A stretch of DNA of 64,000 bases from the NCBI RefSeq assembly GCF_019104945.1, contig NZ_JAHRWW010000001.1, positions 62,001 to 126,000 of the forward strand. Direction: 5' to 3'. The stretch is from Thermomonas sp. (GTDB lineage Bacteria; Pseudomonadota; Gammaproteobacteria; Xanthomonadales; Xanthomonadaceae). The position numbers and the translations under genes are program-made. Positions 17,184 through 26,241 of this stretch are shown one piece after another. Numbering within the stretch: position 1 is the first letter of the stretch; every line of letters starts with the position of its first letter. The notes beneath the pieces are model-generated. The model searched no databases and was not told the origin of the DNA. It saw only the letters and a program-made list of their open reading frames with translations.

Positions 17184-18172
17184 CGCAGGTGCACGGCAAC
17201 ACCGGCTGGAGTGGGCTTTGGGCCGACGTGGTGCACAACCTGTTCGGCTGGTTTCGCGCCGTTGGTCGTGAGTTTCGCACCCGTCGTGGGCGTTTTTTCA
17301 CCACCATGTTGCCAATGCTGTGGCTACTGCTGTTTTTCGCAGTGCCATTTCTCATTGTTCTAAAAATCAGTTTTGCTGAAGCGGTGTTTGGGCAGTCGCC
17401 GCCCTATACCGCGTTGATCGAACGCAGCGCCGACGGTGCTGCCAGCCTGCGCCTGCACGTCAGCAGCTACCTACTTTTGCTGCAAGATCCGCTCTACGTG
17501 GCCGCGTATTTGAAGTCGCTGCTGTTTGCGGGTGTTTCAACCCTATTTTGCTTGCTGCTGGGCTACCCAATTGCCTACGGCATCGCGCGGGCACGCCCGG
17601 TCTGGCGCATGCTGCTGCTGGTGCTGGTGATCCTGCCCTTTTGGACCAGTTCGCTGCTGCGCACCTACGCCATGATCGGCATGCTCAAGGCCAATGGTGT
17701 ACTCACCAGTGCGCTCGCTGCACTGGGTCTCGTTGCGCCTGGCACTGCCATTTTGCATACCGACTTAGCCGTGTATATCGGCATCGTGTACAACTATTTG
17801 CCGTTCATGATCCTGCCCCTCACCGCTACCTTGATGCGGCTGGATTTTGGCCTCTTAGAAGCCGCCACCGACCTTGGCGCAAAGCCTTGGCAAGCCTTCC
17901 TGCGTATTACCGTGCCACTGTCGATGCCGGGGATTATCGCGGGTGCGCTTTTGGTCTTCATTCCCGCTGTAGGCGAGTTTGTCATCCCCGATATCCTCGG
18001 CGGCCCTGACGCTCTCACCATTGGCCGCGTGCTGTGGACCGAATTTTTCACCAACCGCGATTGGCCGCTGGCGTCTGCTGTGGCGGTGGCCATGCTGCTG
18101 CTTTTAGTCATTCCCACCCTGCTGTTTGAATACGTTGAAAACCGCCGCGAGCGTCAGGAGAGCGGCGCATGA
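17180..18172 (+). CDS. potH: Polyamine ABC transporter permease, PotH type
   Basis: Inner-membrane permease of 330 residues. The start at 17180 overlaps the potG stop (ATGA). A cytoplasmic N-terminal stretch of about 40 residues precedes six predicted transmembrane helices. The EAA loop that contacts the ATPase is EAATDLGAKPWQAFLRITVPLSMPG. It forms the channel with the PotI-like protein encoded next, whose gene overlaps it by 4 bases. Confidence 0.94.
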   Translation: MTQVHGNTGWSGLWADVVHNLFGWFRAVGREFRTRRGRFFTTMLPMLWLLLFFAVPFLIVLKISFAEAVFGQSPPYTALIERSADGAASLRLHVSSYLLLLQDPLYVAAYLKSLLFAGVSTLFCLLLGYPIAYGIARARPVWRMLLLVLVILPFWTSSLLRTYAMIGMLKANGVLTSALAALGLVAPGTAILHTDLAVYIGIVYNYLPFMILPLTATLMRLDFGLLEAATDLGAKPWQAFLRITVPLSMPGIIAGALLVFIPAVGEFVIPDILGGPDALTIGRVLWTEFFTNRDWPLASAVAVAMLLLLVIPTLLFEYVENRRERQESGA

Positions 18173-18975
18173 AGCAGCGCAACTGGGGGCTTTGGCTGGC
18201 GATGGCAGTGGGCTACGCCCTGCTCTACATCCCGATCATTTCGATGGTCGTGTACTCCTTCAGCGCCTCGCGTATGGCCACGGTCTGGGCTGGGTTTTCC
18301 ACCCGCTGGTATGTCGCGCTGTTTTCGAACGAACAGATTATGCAGGCCCTGCTGCGCAGCTTGACCATTGCCGCCGTGGCCGCCAGTGCCGCCACCGTTC
18401 TCGGCACCGCATGTGGGCTGGCGCTTTCAAGGTTTGGCCGCTTTCCCGGGCGCGGCCTGCTAAGCCTGATGAACTCCGCCCCCATGGTGATGCCCGACGT
18501 GATGCTGGGGCTGTCCTCGCTGCTGCTGTTTGTCACCTTGCAGCAGGCGCTTGGTTGGCCCGAACGCGGCATGACCACGATCATGATCGCGCACATCACC
18601 CTGACCACTTGCTACGTCACCGTGGTGGTGCGCTCGCGCATGGCCTCGCTGGACGACAGCCTTGAAGAAGCAGCGATGGATCTCGGTGCAAAACCGTGGC
18701 GGGTATTCTTCCAAATTACACTACCGCTTATCGCCCCCGCCCTACTCGCCGGCTGGTTATTGGCCTTTACCCTTTCTCTCGATGACTTGGTCATTGCCAG
18801 CTTCACCTCCGGCCCCGGCGCCAGCACCCTACCCATGCTGATCTATTCCAAGGTCAAACTGGGTGTCACGCCGGAAATTAACGCACTGGCCACGCTGATC
18901 GTGACCGTTGTCGGTGCAGGCGTGGTGGTAGCCGGTATCTTGATGCACCGCCGAGAGAAGAACGCAACGCTTTAG
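18169..18975 (+). CDS. potI: Polyamine ABC transporter permease, PotI type
   Basis: Second inner-membrane permease of the importer, 268 residues with about six transmembrane helices. The EAA loop is EEAAMDLGAKPWRVFFQITLP, and the typical SLDDLVIASFTSGPG follows. Last gene of the potFGHI-like operon. A short hairpin after the stop (TAGAGC-CGGC-GCTCTA) has no T run. Confidence 0.94.
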   Translation: MKQRNWGLWLAMAVGYALLYIPIISMVVYSFSASRMATVWAGFSTRWYVALFSNEQIMQALLRSLTIAAVAASAATVLGTACGLALSRFGRFPGRGLLSLMNSAPMVMPDVMLGLSSLLLFVTLQQALGWPERGMTTIMIAHITLTTCYVTVVVRSRMASLDDSLEEAAMDLGAKPWRVFFQITLPLIAPALLAGWLLAFTLSLDDLVIASFTSGPGASTLPMLIYSKVKLGVTPEINALATLIVTVVGAGVVVAGILMHRREKNATL

Positions 18976-19140
18976 ATCTGACCTTTAGAGCCGGCGCTCT
19001 AGCTAATCGCACTTCAGATTTCACCCCAGCATTTGGCCGAGGTCACAATTCCCAAAACCAAACGCCCGCGTATGTTTACTTGAATACCGTTTTTTGCGCA
19101 TACTGCAAGGAATTTAATTTTCCCCACGGTTTCTTGCGTA

Positions 19141-20616
19141 ATGCGAACGGAACTCGAATCAACGCTGTTGCATTGTCGCAACCTACCCTCGCCGCCCGGT
19201 GTGGCGCTGCAAATCATCTCGCTTGCGCAAGATCCAAACGCCACCTTGGGCGCCGCTGCACAGATCATCAACCTCGATCCTGCGCTCAGCGCGCGCCTGC
19301 TGCGCCTCGCCAATTCCCCCTTATACGCCACGCGGCGGCGGGTGGAGTCGCTGTCTCAAGCCATGGCGATGTTGGGGCTAAATGCCACGCTGAGCTTGGC
19401 GCTGGGGTTCTCGCTGATTCAAGGGTTGCGCAGCGCCAACAGCGCCGCAAAATTGCAAGAACACATCTGGCAGCGCAGCGTGCTATCCGCACTCGCCGCG
19501 CGCCTAATGGGCCAGCAATTAGGCTTAAAGCGCCCCGAAGCCCTAATGCTCGCAGGTTTGCTGCAAGACATCGGCCGCCTTGCACTGCTGCAAGCCATTC
19601 CGGATGAATATGCAGCACTGTCTGAGAAAGCCGAAGGCGAAGCGCATCTCACCCAGTTGGAAGAAAGCGAGCTTGGCTCCAACCACGCCACCGTAGGCGC
19701 TTGGCTGGCACGCCGCTGGCGCCTGCCGGATTATTTGATCGAGGCAACGGACAAGAGCGAAGACGAGCAATGCTCAGAAGACAGCTTCTACCGCTGCATC
19801 CAAGCCTCAGGTGCAATCGCTGACCTATGGCTGGCCACTGCAGAAACGGCCGATGCAGCGCGCGAACGTGCGCTGGAAAAAATGGGTCTCGACGCCCCCC
19901 TGCTCGATGTTTTGTTGCCCATGATCGCCGCTGCTCTGCCGGAAGTCAGCGCAACGTTTGATATTCAAGTCACCCACCCAGCACACTTGCAGGCATTGTC
20001 TGAAGAAGCGCGCGAACTGTTGATTTTGCGCAACCTGCAGCAGGTACAAGACGCCCAGCACGCGCGCCAACTGGCGCAGTCGGCGGAAGACCGTCTGAAG
20101 CTGCTCTCCGAGCAGTCGCGGCGCGACCCGCTTACCGGCGTGTTTAACCGCCGCCATATGGATGAAGTGCTGGAGCGTGAGTTCAATAGCAACACCAGCA
20201 CCGCACTCACCGTGGCCCTGCTGGATTTGGATAATTTCAAACACATCAACGATCGCTACGGCCACCTGATTGGTGACCAAGTCCTGCGCCAGTTTGCCCA
20301 AATCGTTCTGCGCACCCTGCGCACCACCGATGTCGTGGCCCGTTATGGCGGTGAAGAGTTCTTACTGGTTTTGAACTACGCCGACAAAGCCTCATCACTG
20401 CAGGTGCTCCAGCGCCTAATGAATGAGGTAAGCAAAACACCGATGGCGCTGGTGGATAACCAGCCTGTCTTCATCACCTTTTCTGCAGGCTTTGCCAGTG
20501 CCGATGGCGCTGACGGGCGCTTCACCAGCGTTGAAGCCCTGCTGCAAGCCGCAGACGATGCGCTGTATCGTTCTAAGCGCGAAGGCCGCAACCAGATCCA
20601 CTCTGACGAGGCTTAA
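19141..20616 (+). CDS. HDOD domain - GGDEF domain signalling protein
   Basis: A 491-residue cytoplasmic protein. An N-terminal HDOD domain (about 5-210; LPSPPGVALQIISLAQDPNA, INLDPALSARLLRLANSP) is followed by a helical linker (about 290-325) and a C-terminal GGDEF domain. The active-site motif is GGEEF at 403-407, which is compatible with diguanylate cyclase activity. An intact RxxD product-inhibition site (R394-T-T-D397) lies five residues before it. It is therefore predicted to make c-di-GMP with feedback control, using HDOD for protein contacts. It is monocistronic-looking, with about 165 bases upstream and no clear Shine-Dalgarno. Confidence 0.9.
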   Translation: MRTELESTLLHCRNLPSPPGVALQIISLAQDPNATLGAAAQIINLDPALSARLLRLANSPLYATRRRVESLSQAMAMLGLNATLSLALGFSLIQGLRSANSAAKLQEHIWQRSVLSALAARLMGQQLGLKRPEALMLAGLLQDIGRLALLQAIPDEYAALSEKAEGEAHLTQLEESELGSNHATVGAWLARRWRLPDYLIEATDKSEDEQCSEDSFYRCIQASGAIADLWLATAETADAARERALEKMGLDAPLLDVLLPMIAAALPEVSATFDIQVTHPAHLQALSEEARELLILRNLQQVQDAQHARQLAQSAEDRLKLLSEQSRRDPLTGVFNRRHMDEVLEREFNSNTSTALTVALLDLDNFKHINDRYGHLIGDQVLRQFAQIVLRTLRTTDVVARYGGEEFLLVLNYADKASSLQVLQRLMNEVSKTPMALVDNQPVFITFSAGFASADGADGRFTSVEALLQAADDALYRSKREGRNQIHSDEA

Positions 20617-20702
20617 CGTAAAGCACAATAAGCGGGCGCTTCATGCCATGCGCCCTGCATATTTTCGTTAAACTTTAACAACCTTCTCAATCTGAGCTCA
20701 CC

Positions 20703-21425
20703 ATGCCCAATCTTGCTTATCGCCGCGTCCTGCTCAAACTGTCCGGCGAGGCATTGATGGGGGATGAAGATTACGGGATCGACCCAAAAGTACTGACCCG
20801 GCTCGCCGAAGAAGTGATCGAAGCCAGCGACGCCGGTGCTGAAATTGCACTGGTGATCGGCGGCGGCAATATCTTCCGTGGCGCCGGCCTTGCCGCAGGC
20901 GGTATGGACCGCGTTACCGGCGACCATATGGGCATGTTGGCCACGGTCATCAACGCACTGGCCATGCAGGACGCCTTGGAAAAGCTCGGCGGCAAGGCCC
21001 GTGTGATGAGTGCGCTCAAAATCAACGATGTCTGCGAAGACTATATTCGCCGCCGCGCCATTCGCCATTTGGAAAAGCGCCGCTTGGTGATTTTTGCTGC
21101 AGGCACCGGCAATCCGTTCTTCACCACCGACTCGGGTGCGGCGCTGCGCGCGATTGAAATTGGCGCAGACCTGTTACTGAAAGCCACCAAGGTGGACGGT
21201 GTGTATGACAAAGACCCGAAGAAGTTTGACGACGCGGTGAAGATCGACACGCTGTATTACGACGAAGTCATCGCCCGCAACCTGCAGGTAATGGATACCG
21301 CCGCGTTTGCACTCTGCCGCGACGCCGCGCTGCCACTGCGTATTTTCGACATGGCCCAGCCCGGCGTGCTGCTGCGCCTGCTGCAGGGTGAGTCGATTGG
21401 CACCTTGGTGCGCACCCGCCCCTGA
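20703..21425 (+). CDS. pyrH: Uridylate kinase
   Basis: Bacterial hexameric UMP kinase (UMP + ATP to UDP), an essential pyrimidine enzyme and a member of the amino-acid-kinase fold. It has 240 residues, starting [20 protein letters not shown], with [14 protein letters not shown] and [31 protein letters not shown]. It starts the conserved run pyrH-frr-uppS-cdsA-dxr-rseP-bamA. The usual upstream tsf and rpsB are not here. An HDOD-GGDEF gene occupies that place. Confidence 0.98.
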   Translation: MPNLAYRRVLLKLSGEALMGDEDYGIDPKVLTRLAEEVIEASDAGAEIALVIGGGNIFRGAGLAAGGMDRVTGDHMGMLATVINALAMQDALEKLGGKARVMSALKINDVCEDYIRRRAIRHLEKRRLVIFAAGTGNPFFTTDSGAALRAIEIGADLLLKATKVDGVYDKDPKKFDDAVKIDTLYYDEVIARNLQVMDTAAFALCRDAALPLRIFDMAQPGVLLRLLQGESIGTLVRTRP

Positions 21426-21484
21426 TCCTGCTCCTGAACTCCAATTCTGCGGCAAAAAGCGCTCAAGATTGCGCCTAAGCTGTT

Positions 21485-21490
21485 TATAAT
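21485..21490 (+). promoter_or_regulatory. Candidate -10 element upstream of frr
   Basis: A perfect TATAAT lies 35 bases before the frr ATG, but no good -35 is visible at 16-18 bases. It may be a weak internal promoter for frr and the genes that follow. Confidence 0.35.
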
Positions 21491-21525
21491 CGCTGGTTTA
21501 CGAAAACAACTTCGGAGCCGCCTCC

Positions 21526-22083
21526 ATGCTAAATGAAATCAAAAAAGACGCTCAGGCCCGTATGGCTAAGAGCATCGAGGCGCTGCGCCATAATTTGGTG
21601 AAAGTGCGCACAGGCCGCGCCAATACGGGGCTTGTCGATAGCATCAAGGTGAATTACTACGGTTCGGACATGCCGCTTTCGCAGGTGGCCAGCGTCGCCG
21701 TTGGTGATGCCCGCTCGCTGGTCATCACCCCGTGGGAAAAGCAAATGGTAGGCGCGGTGGAAAAGGCGATCCTCGCCTCAGATCTGGGCCTAACCCCCAA
21801 TACGGCCGGCACCACCATTCGTTTGAATATCCCCGCACTCACCGAAGAGCGCCGCCGCGACCTCACCAAGGTCGTACACGGTGAAGGGGAAGACGCCAAA
21901 GTAGCCGTGCGCAATGTACGCCGCGACGCCAATCAGCAGGTGAAAGAGCTGCTGAAAGAAAAGCAGATTTCGGAAGACGAAAGCGCGCGCACCGAGGCAG
22001 AAATCCAAAAAATTACCGACTCCGCCATTAAAGATGTCGATGAAGTCGTGAAAGCCAAAGAAGCCGAGCTGATGTCGGTTTGA
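21526..22083 (+). CDS. frr: Ribosome recycling factor
   Basis: RRF splits post-termination ribosomes together with EF-G. The protein has 185 residues, the standard length, starting [20 protein letters not shown]. It contains [20 protein letters not shown] and the C-terminal helix [24 protein letters not shown] Shine-Dalgarno is present. It is followed closely by uppS in the usual order. Confidence 0.98.
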   Translation: MLNEIKKDAQARMAKSIEALRHNLVKVRTGRANTGLVDSIKVNYYGSDMPLSQVASVAVGDARSLVITPWEKQMVGAVEKAILASDLGLTPNTAGTTIRLNIPALTEERRRDLTKVVHGEGEDAKVAVRNVRRDANQQVKELLKEKQISEDESARTEAEIQKITDSAIKDVDEVVKAKEAELMSV

Positions 22084-22103
22084 CCGGCACGCACCGGAAC
22101 GCC

Positions 22104-22859
22104 ATGAAGGCACCACCGGAACCCGCAATTCCGCAGCACATTGCCATCATCATGGATGGCAATGGCCGTTGGGCACAGCAGCGCCACCGCCCGCGCTTGA
22201 TCGGCCACCGTGCAGGCGCACAGGCGGTTAAGCGTAGCGTTGAATTCTGCATGCAGCAGGGCGTTCAAGCGCTCACACTGTTTGCATTTTCTAGCGAAAA
22301 CTGGAACCGCCCGAAAGAAGAAGTAAGCGGACTGATGAAGCTCTTTCTCGGTGCGCTCGAGCGCGAAGTGGATGAGCTGCATCGCTTGGGTGCGCGGCTG
22401 CGCTTTATTGGTGAACGTGTGCGTTTTGACGACGCGCTGCTGGCACGCATGCAGGCCGCCGAAACGCTAACCGCAGGCAATACGCGGCTGCACCTGTCTA
22501 TTGCCACCAGCTACGGTGGCCGCCAAGACATTACGCAAGCCGCACGCGCATTGGCGCTGGAAGTTGCGGCAGGGCGCTTGCTGCCTGAGCAGATCAATGA
22601 AGAGACGATGGCCGCGCAAATGGCGCTGTCCGACCTTCCCGCCCCCGATTTATTCATCCGTACCGGTGGCGAGCTGCGCATCAGTAATTTTTTGCTTTGG
22701 CAGATGGCCTATACCGAACTCTGGTTCACCGATACGCTATGGCCCGACGTGGACGCCGCGCTCTTGCAGCAGGCGCTCAACGATTTTTCCAATCGCGAGC
22801 GCCGCTTCGGCCTCACCAGCGCTCAAATTCAACACTCCTCTAACGGAGGCAAGCCATGA
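22104..22859 (+). CDS. uppS: Undecaprenyl diphosphate synthase (cis-prenyltransferase)
   Basis: Makes the C55 undecaprenyl diphosphate carrier for peptidoglycan and surface polysaccharides from FPP and IPP. It has 251 residues from the ATG at 22104, which I prefer over an overlapping TTG at 22080 because GGAAC sits 8 bases upstream and the family begins here. Motifs are IAIIMDGNGRWAQQR (Mg and diphosphate binding), FAFSSENWNRP, ATSYGGRQDI and IRTGGELRISNFLLWQ. It overlaps cdsA by 4 bases. Confidence 0.97.
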   Translation: MKAPPEPAIPQHIAIIMDGNGRWAQQRHRPRLIGHRAGAQAVKRSVEFCMQQGVQALTLFAFSSENWNRPKEEVSGLMKLFLGALEREVDELHRLGARLRFIGERVRFDDALLARMQAAETLTAGNTRLHLSIATSYGGRQDITQAARALALEVAAGRLLPEQINEETMAAQMALSDLPAPDLFIRTGGELRISNFLLWQMAYTELWFTDTLWPDVDAALLQQALNDFSNRERRFGLTSAQIQHSSNGGKP

Positions 22860-23704
22860 CCAAAACCCGTGTACTGGCAGCGCTTGTAATGGGGCCTGTG
22901 GCCATTGGCGCCGTGCTACTGCTCCCCACCGGCTGGCTGATGCTGCTTGCCGCGCTGCTGTTTTTAGTGGCGCAGTGGGAATGGCTCAAACTTGTTGGCA
23001 TTGAAGACACGCTCGCACGCACTGTGCTGCTTACCTGCAACCTCGGGCTGATGGTTGCGCTGACTTGGGGCTCGCGCAGTACCCACGTCACCGCGCTGCC
23101 ACTGTTTCAGATCACAATTATGGTGGGTGTGGTGTGGTGGCTGCTGGCCCTGCTCTGGCTTCGCCATTACGATTTTTGCGCAGACAACGGCAGCCGTTCG
23201 CGCATTTTCAAACTGATTGCAGGCACCGCCGCCGTTGTTCCCGCGTGGTGCGCGCTGGCCGTGATCCACCACCAGCCCAACGGCTCGCGTTGGCTGCTGC
23301 TGGCACTGCTACTCATTTGGGCGGCCGATAGCGGCGCTTATTTTGCTGGTCGCCGGTTTGGCAGCACATGGTTCAACGGCCGCAAGCTGGCACCGCGCAT
23401 CAGCCCGAATAAAACACTGGCTGGTGTCGCAGGCGGCGTTGCGCTGGCACTGCTGGTGGCCATCATCGGCGCGCTACTGATTGGGGCCAAAGCCGCCCAA
23501 CTTCCGGCCATTGCCGTTGTTGCAACACTGACCGTTGTATTCTCGATTGCAGGTGATTTATTCGAAAGCCTGCTCAAGCGCCATGCTAACGTGAAAGACT
23601 CCGGCACCCTGATTCCCGGCCACGGTGGCGCGCTGGACCGTTTAGACAGCGTGCTGGCGGCGCTTCCGGTATTTGCCTTGGGCAAGGTCTGGTTAGGGTT
23701 TTAG
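22856..23704 (+). CDS. cdsA: Phosphatidate cytidylyltransferase (CDP-diglyceride synthase)
   Basis: Integral inner-membrane enzyme making CDP-diacylglycerol from phosphatidate and CTP for phospholipid synthesis. 282 residues with about eight hydrophobic helices. The family signature is near the C terminus: DLFESLLKRHANVKDSG then PGHGGALDRLDS. It is coupled to uppS by ATGA and followed after 3 bases by dxr. Confidence 0.97.
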   Translation: MTKTRVLAALVMGPVAIGAVLLLPTGWLMLLAALLFLVAQWEWLKLVGIEDTLARTVLLTCNLGLMVALTWGSRSTHVTALPLFQITIMVGVVWWLLALLWLRHYDFCADNGSRSRIFKLIAGTAAVVPAWCALAVIHHQPNGSRWLLLALLLIWAADSGAYFAGRRFGSTWFNGRKLAPRISPNKTLAGVAGGVALALLVAIIGALLIGAKAAQLPAIAVVATLTVVFSIAGDLFESLLKRHANVKDSGTLIPGHGGALDRLDSVLAALPVFALGKVWLGF

Positions 23705-23707
23705 ACG

Positions 23708-24871
23708 ATGCAGCGGATTGCGGTTCTCGGGGCCACCGGCTCAATTGGCACTTCGGCGCTGGATGTCATCGCACGGCATCCAGACACGCTGCGTGCCAGC
23801 GTGCTCAGCGCGGGCAGCAAGGTCGATGCGCTCATAGAACTGTGTAAAACCCACGCGCCAGACCACGCTGTGATTGCCGACGCAAACGGCTACGCGGCCT
23901 TACGTGACGGCCTGCGTGCCGCCAATCTTCGTACCCAAGCCCATGCGGGGGCCGAAGCGATTGAACAGCTGGCCGCATCAAGCGCCTGCGATAGCGTTGT
24001 CGCGGCAATTGTAGGCGCCGCGGGCCTGCCCTCGACGCTTGCTGCTGCGCGTGCGGGCAAGCGCCTGCTGCTGGCCAATAAAGAATCGCTTGTACTCGCG
24101 GGCGAGCTGCTGATGCATGAGGCGCACGCCCACGGCGCCAGCATCATTCCTATTGACAGCGAACATAACGCGATCTTCCAGTGCCTTGCCGACGGCAACC
24201 CGCCTGCGCGCATCACGCTTACCGCCTCGGGCGGGCCGTTTCGTGGCTGGTCGCGCAGTGCGCTGGCGGCGGTGACACCTGCGCAAGCAGTGGCCCACCC
24301 AAAATGGTCGATGGGCCCGAAAATCTCGGTAGATTCCGCCACCCTGATGAATAAGGGGTTAGAGGTCATCGAGGCCCACCACTTGTTCAGCATGCCGGGC
24401 GAGCAGATTCGCGTCTTGGTACACCCGCAGTCGCTGGTGCATTCCATGGTCGATTTCATCGACGGCAGCACGCTTGCACAGCTCGGTCTGCCCGATATGC
24501 GCACGGCGCTCGCCATTGGGTTTGCCTGGCCCAAGCGCATCTCTTCGGGCGTTGCCGCATTAGACCTGCTCAGCCAAGGTGGCCGCTTAGATTTTGAACC
24601 GCCCGATCTCGACGCATTCCCCTGCTTGGCGTTGGCGTTTTCTGCGCTGCGTAGCGGCGGCACGGCACCGGCCATGCTCAATGCAGCAAACGAAGAAGCA
24701 GTTTCGGCCTTCCTACAAGGCCGCATCGGCTTTTTGGACATTCCTGCCACGGTGGCAGCCGTACTCACCGCCTTGCCCAGCCAGCCTGCGGATTCACTTG
24801 ACACCCTCCTCGCTGCAGACGCGCAAGCGCGCCAGTTAGCGCATCAACACCTCGCAAGGATTGCGGCATGA
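23708..24871 (+). CDS. dxr: 1-deoxy-D-xylulose 5-phosphate reductoisomerase
   Basis: Committed enzyme of the MEP isoprenoid pathway (DXP + NADPH to MEP). It has 387 residues. The NADPH-binding motif is [15 protein letters not shown] at the N terminus. Then come [15 protein letters not shown], the metal site [12 protein letters not shown] and the substrate loop [17 protein letters not shown] with [13 protein letters not shown]. It overlaps rseP by 4 bases. Confidence 0.98.
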   Translation: MQRIAVLGATGSIGTSALDVIARHPDTLRASVLSAGSKVDALIELCKTHAPDHAVIADANGYAALRDGLRAANLRTQAHAGAEAIEQLAASSACDSVVAAIVGAAGLPSTLAAARAGKRLLLANKESLVLAGELLMHEAHAHGASIIPIDSEHNAIFQCLADGNPPARITLTASGGPFRGWSRSALAAVTPAQAVAHPKWSMGPKISVDSATLMNKGLEVIEAHHLFSMPGEQIRVLVHPQSLVHSMVDFIDGSTLAQLGLPDMRTALAIGFAWPKRISSGVAALDLLSQGGRLDFEPPDLDAFPCLALAFSALRSGGTAPAMLNAANEEAVSAFLQGRIGFLDIPATVAAVLTALPSQPADSLDTLLAADAQARQLAHQHLARIAA

Positions 24872-26229
24872 GCGCGTTTTTCAGTTCTATCTGGTGGCTG
24901 GTCGTTGCACTGGGTGTACTTGTCACTTTTCACGAGTTTGGCCACTTCTGGGTGGCACGTCGCTGCGGCGTCAAAGTGCTGCGCTTCTCGGTGGGGTTCG
25001 GTAAGGCACTGTGGAAACGGCGCGCCAAAGACGGTACCGAGTATGTGATCGCGGCGATCCCATTGGGCGGCTACGTCAAGATGCTGGACGAGCGCGAGGG
25101 CGATGTGCCTGAACACCAGTTGCACATGGCCTTCAACCGCAAACCTGTGTTGCAGCGCATCGCCATTGTCGCCGCTGGCCCGCTGGCGAACCTTTTGCTG
25201 GCCTTTATGCTGTTATGGGCCATGTTTGTCATTGGCCGCCCCGACTACGCCTCGGTGGTGGGCACGGCCACCGGCATTGCCGCGCAGGCCGACCTCCACC
25301 CTAGGGACCGTGTACTTGCCGTGGGCAACCGCGCCACCCCTACCTGGAGCGAGCTGGGCATGGCGCTGTCGGTGGCGGCGCTCGACCGCCAGCCGGTGTC
25401 CTTGCAAATCAAACGGCCGAACGGTAGTGAAATTACCCGGACATTACCGTTACAAAAGCTTCCCGAACAACTCGACGAGCTGCGCGCACTCGGCCAAATT
25501 GGCCTAATTCCCCGGCATATGCTGGTGCCACCGCTGGTGGGCAGCGTGCGCGAAGGCACCCCCGCTTGGGGCAAGCTCGCCGAGGGCGACCGCATTACCG
25601 CGATCGACGCCAGCCCGGTCAGTAGTTTTGAAGATATTGCCCCGCTGGTGGCCGCCCTCGGCGAACGCGGCGGTCCCGGCATGGTAGAAGTTGAGCGCGA
25701 CGGCGAGCGTCTTGCCGTAGAGCTCACCCCCGAACAGCTACCCGCAGGTGACGGCAAGCCGCCGCATTGGATCCTTGGCGTGGCCGCAGCCGCCCCCACT
25801 CCGGTGCCGCACGATGCCATGTTGCGGTTTGGCCCGGCGGCAGCCATTCCTGCCGCGCTGCGCGAAACACGCTACCAAAGTAAGCAGTTGGTGGACATGC
25901 TAAAGCGCGCCTTCAGCGGCCGGGTGTCGGTTGAAAACACCGTTTCTGGCCCTGTTACTATCGCGCGGGCGGCTAACGCCTTCGCCGAACGTGGCCCAGC
26001 GTGGTTTTTGAACTTTCTGGCCCTGCTGTCGGTCAGTTTGGCCTTAATTAACCTATTACCGATCCCCGTCTTGGACGGGGGCCACCTACTGTATTACCTT
26101 ATCGAGCTGGTCATCCGTCGCCCAGTCAGCGAACAGGTCATGGCCGTGGGTCAATATATCGGTTTGGCAATTATTGCCGGACTGATGGGTTTGGCCTTTT
26201 ACAATGACATCATTCATTTGATGTCGTAA
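24868..26229 (+). CDS. rseP: Site-2 intramembrane zinc metalloprotease RseP
   Basis: Inner-membrane protease that cleaves anti-sigma factors such as RseA and remnant signal peptides. 453 residues. The zinc motif H22-E-F-G-H26 lies in the first transmembrane helix. Two periplasmic PDZ domains follow (about 115-305), and the third catalytic residue is in [16 protein letters not shown] near 395. It precedes bamA, linking envelope stress control with outer membrane assembly. Confidence 0.97.
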   Translation: MSAFFSSIWWLVVALGVLVTFHEFGHFWVARRCGVKVLRFSVGFGKALWKRRAKDGTEYVIAAIPLGGYVKMLDEREGDVPEHQLHMAFNRKPVLQRIAIVAAGPLANLLLAFMLLWAMFVIGRPDYASVVGTATGIAAQADLHPRDRVLAVGNRATPTWSELGMALSVAALDRQPVSLQIKRPNGSEITRTLPLQKLPEQLDELRALGQIGLIPRHMLVPPLVGSVREGTPAWGKLAEGDRITAIDASPVSSFEDIAPLVAALGERGGPGMVEVERDGERLAVELTPEQLPAGDGKPPHWILGVAAAAPTPVPHDAMLRFGPAAAIPAALRETRYQSKQLVDMLKRAFSGRVSVENTVSGPVTIARAANAFAERGPAWFLNFLALLSVSLALINLLPIPVLDGGHLLYYLIELVIRRPVSEQVMAVGQYIGLAIIAGLMGLAFYNDIIHLMS

Positions 26230-26241
26230 CCCCCTATCAGG

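Noticed and set aside
18980..19000. Hairpin TAGAGC-CGGC-GCTCTA after the polyamine transporter operon as a terminator
   Set aside because: The stem is short and is not followed by a T run, so a rho-independent terminator is not supported.
20634..20655. Hairpin GGGCGC ... GCGCCC between the HDOD-GGDEF gene and pyrH as a terminator
   Set aside because: Ten-base loop and no proper T tract directly after it (TGCATATTTT). At best a weak signal.
22080..22103. TTG start of uppS overlapping the frr stop
   Set aside because: The ATG at 22104 has a better ribosome site and fits the family N terminus.
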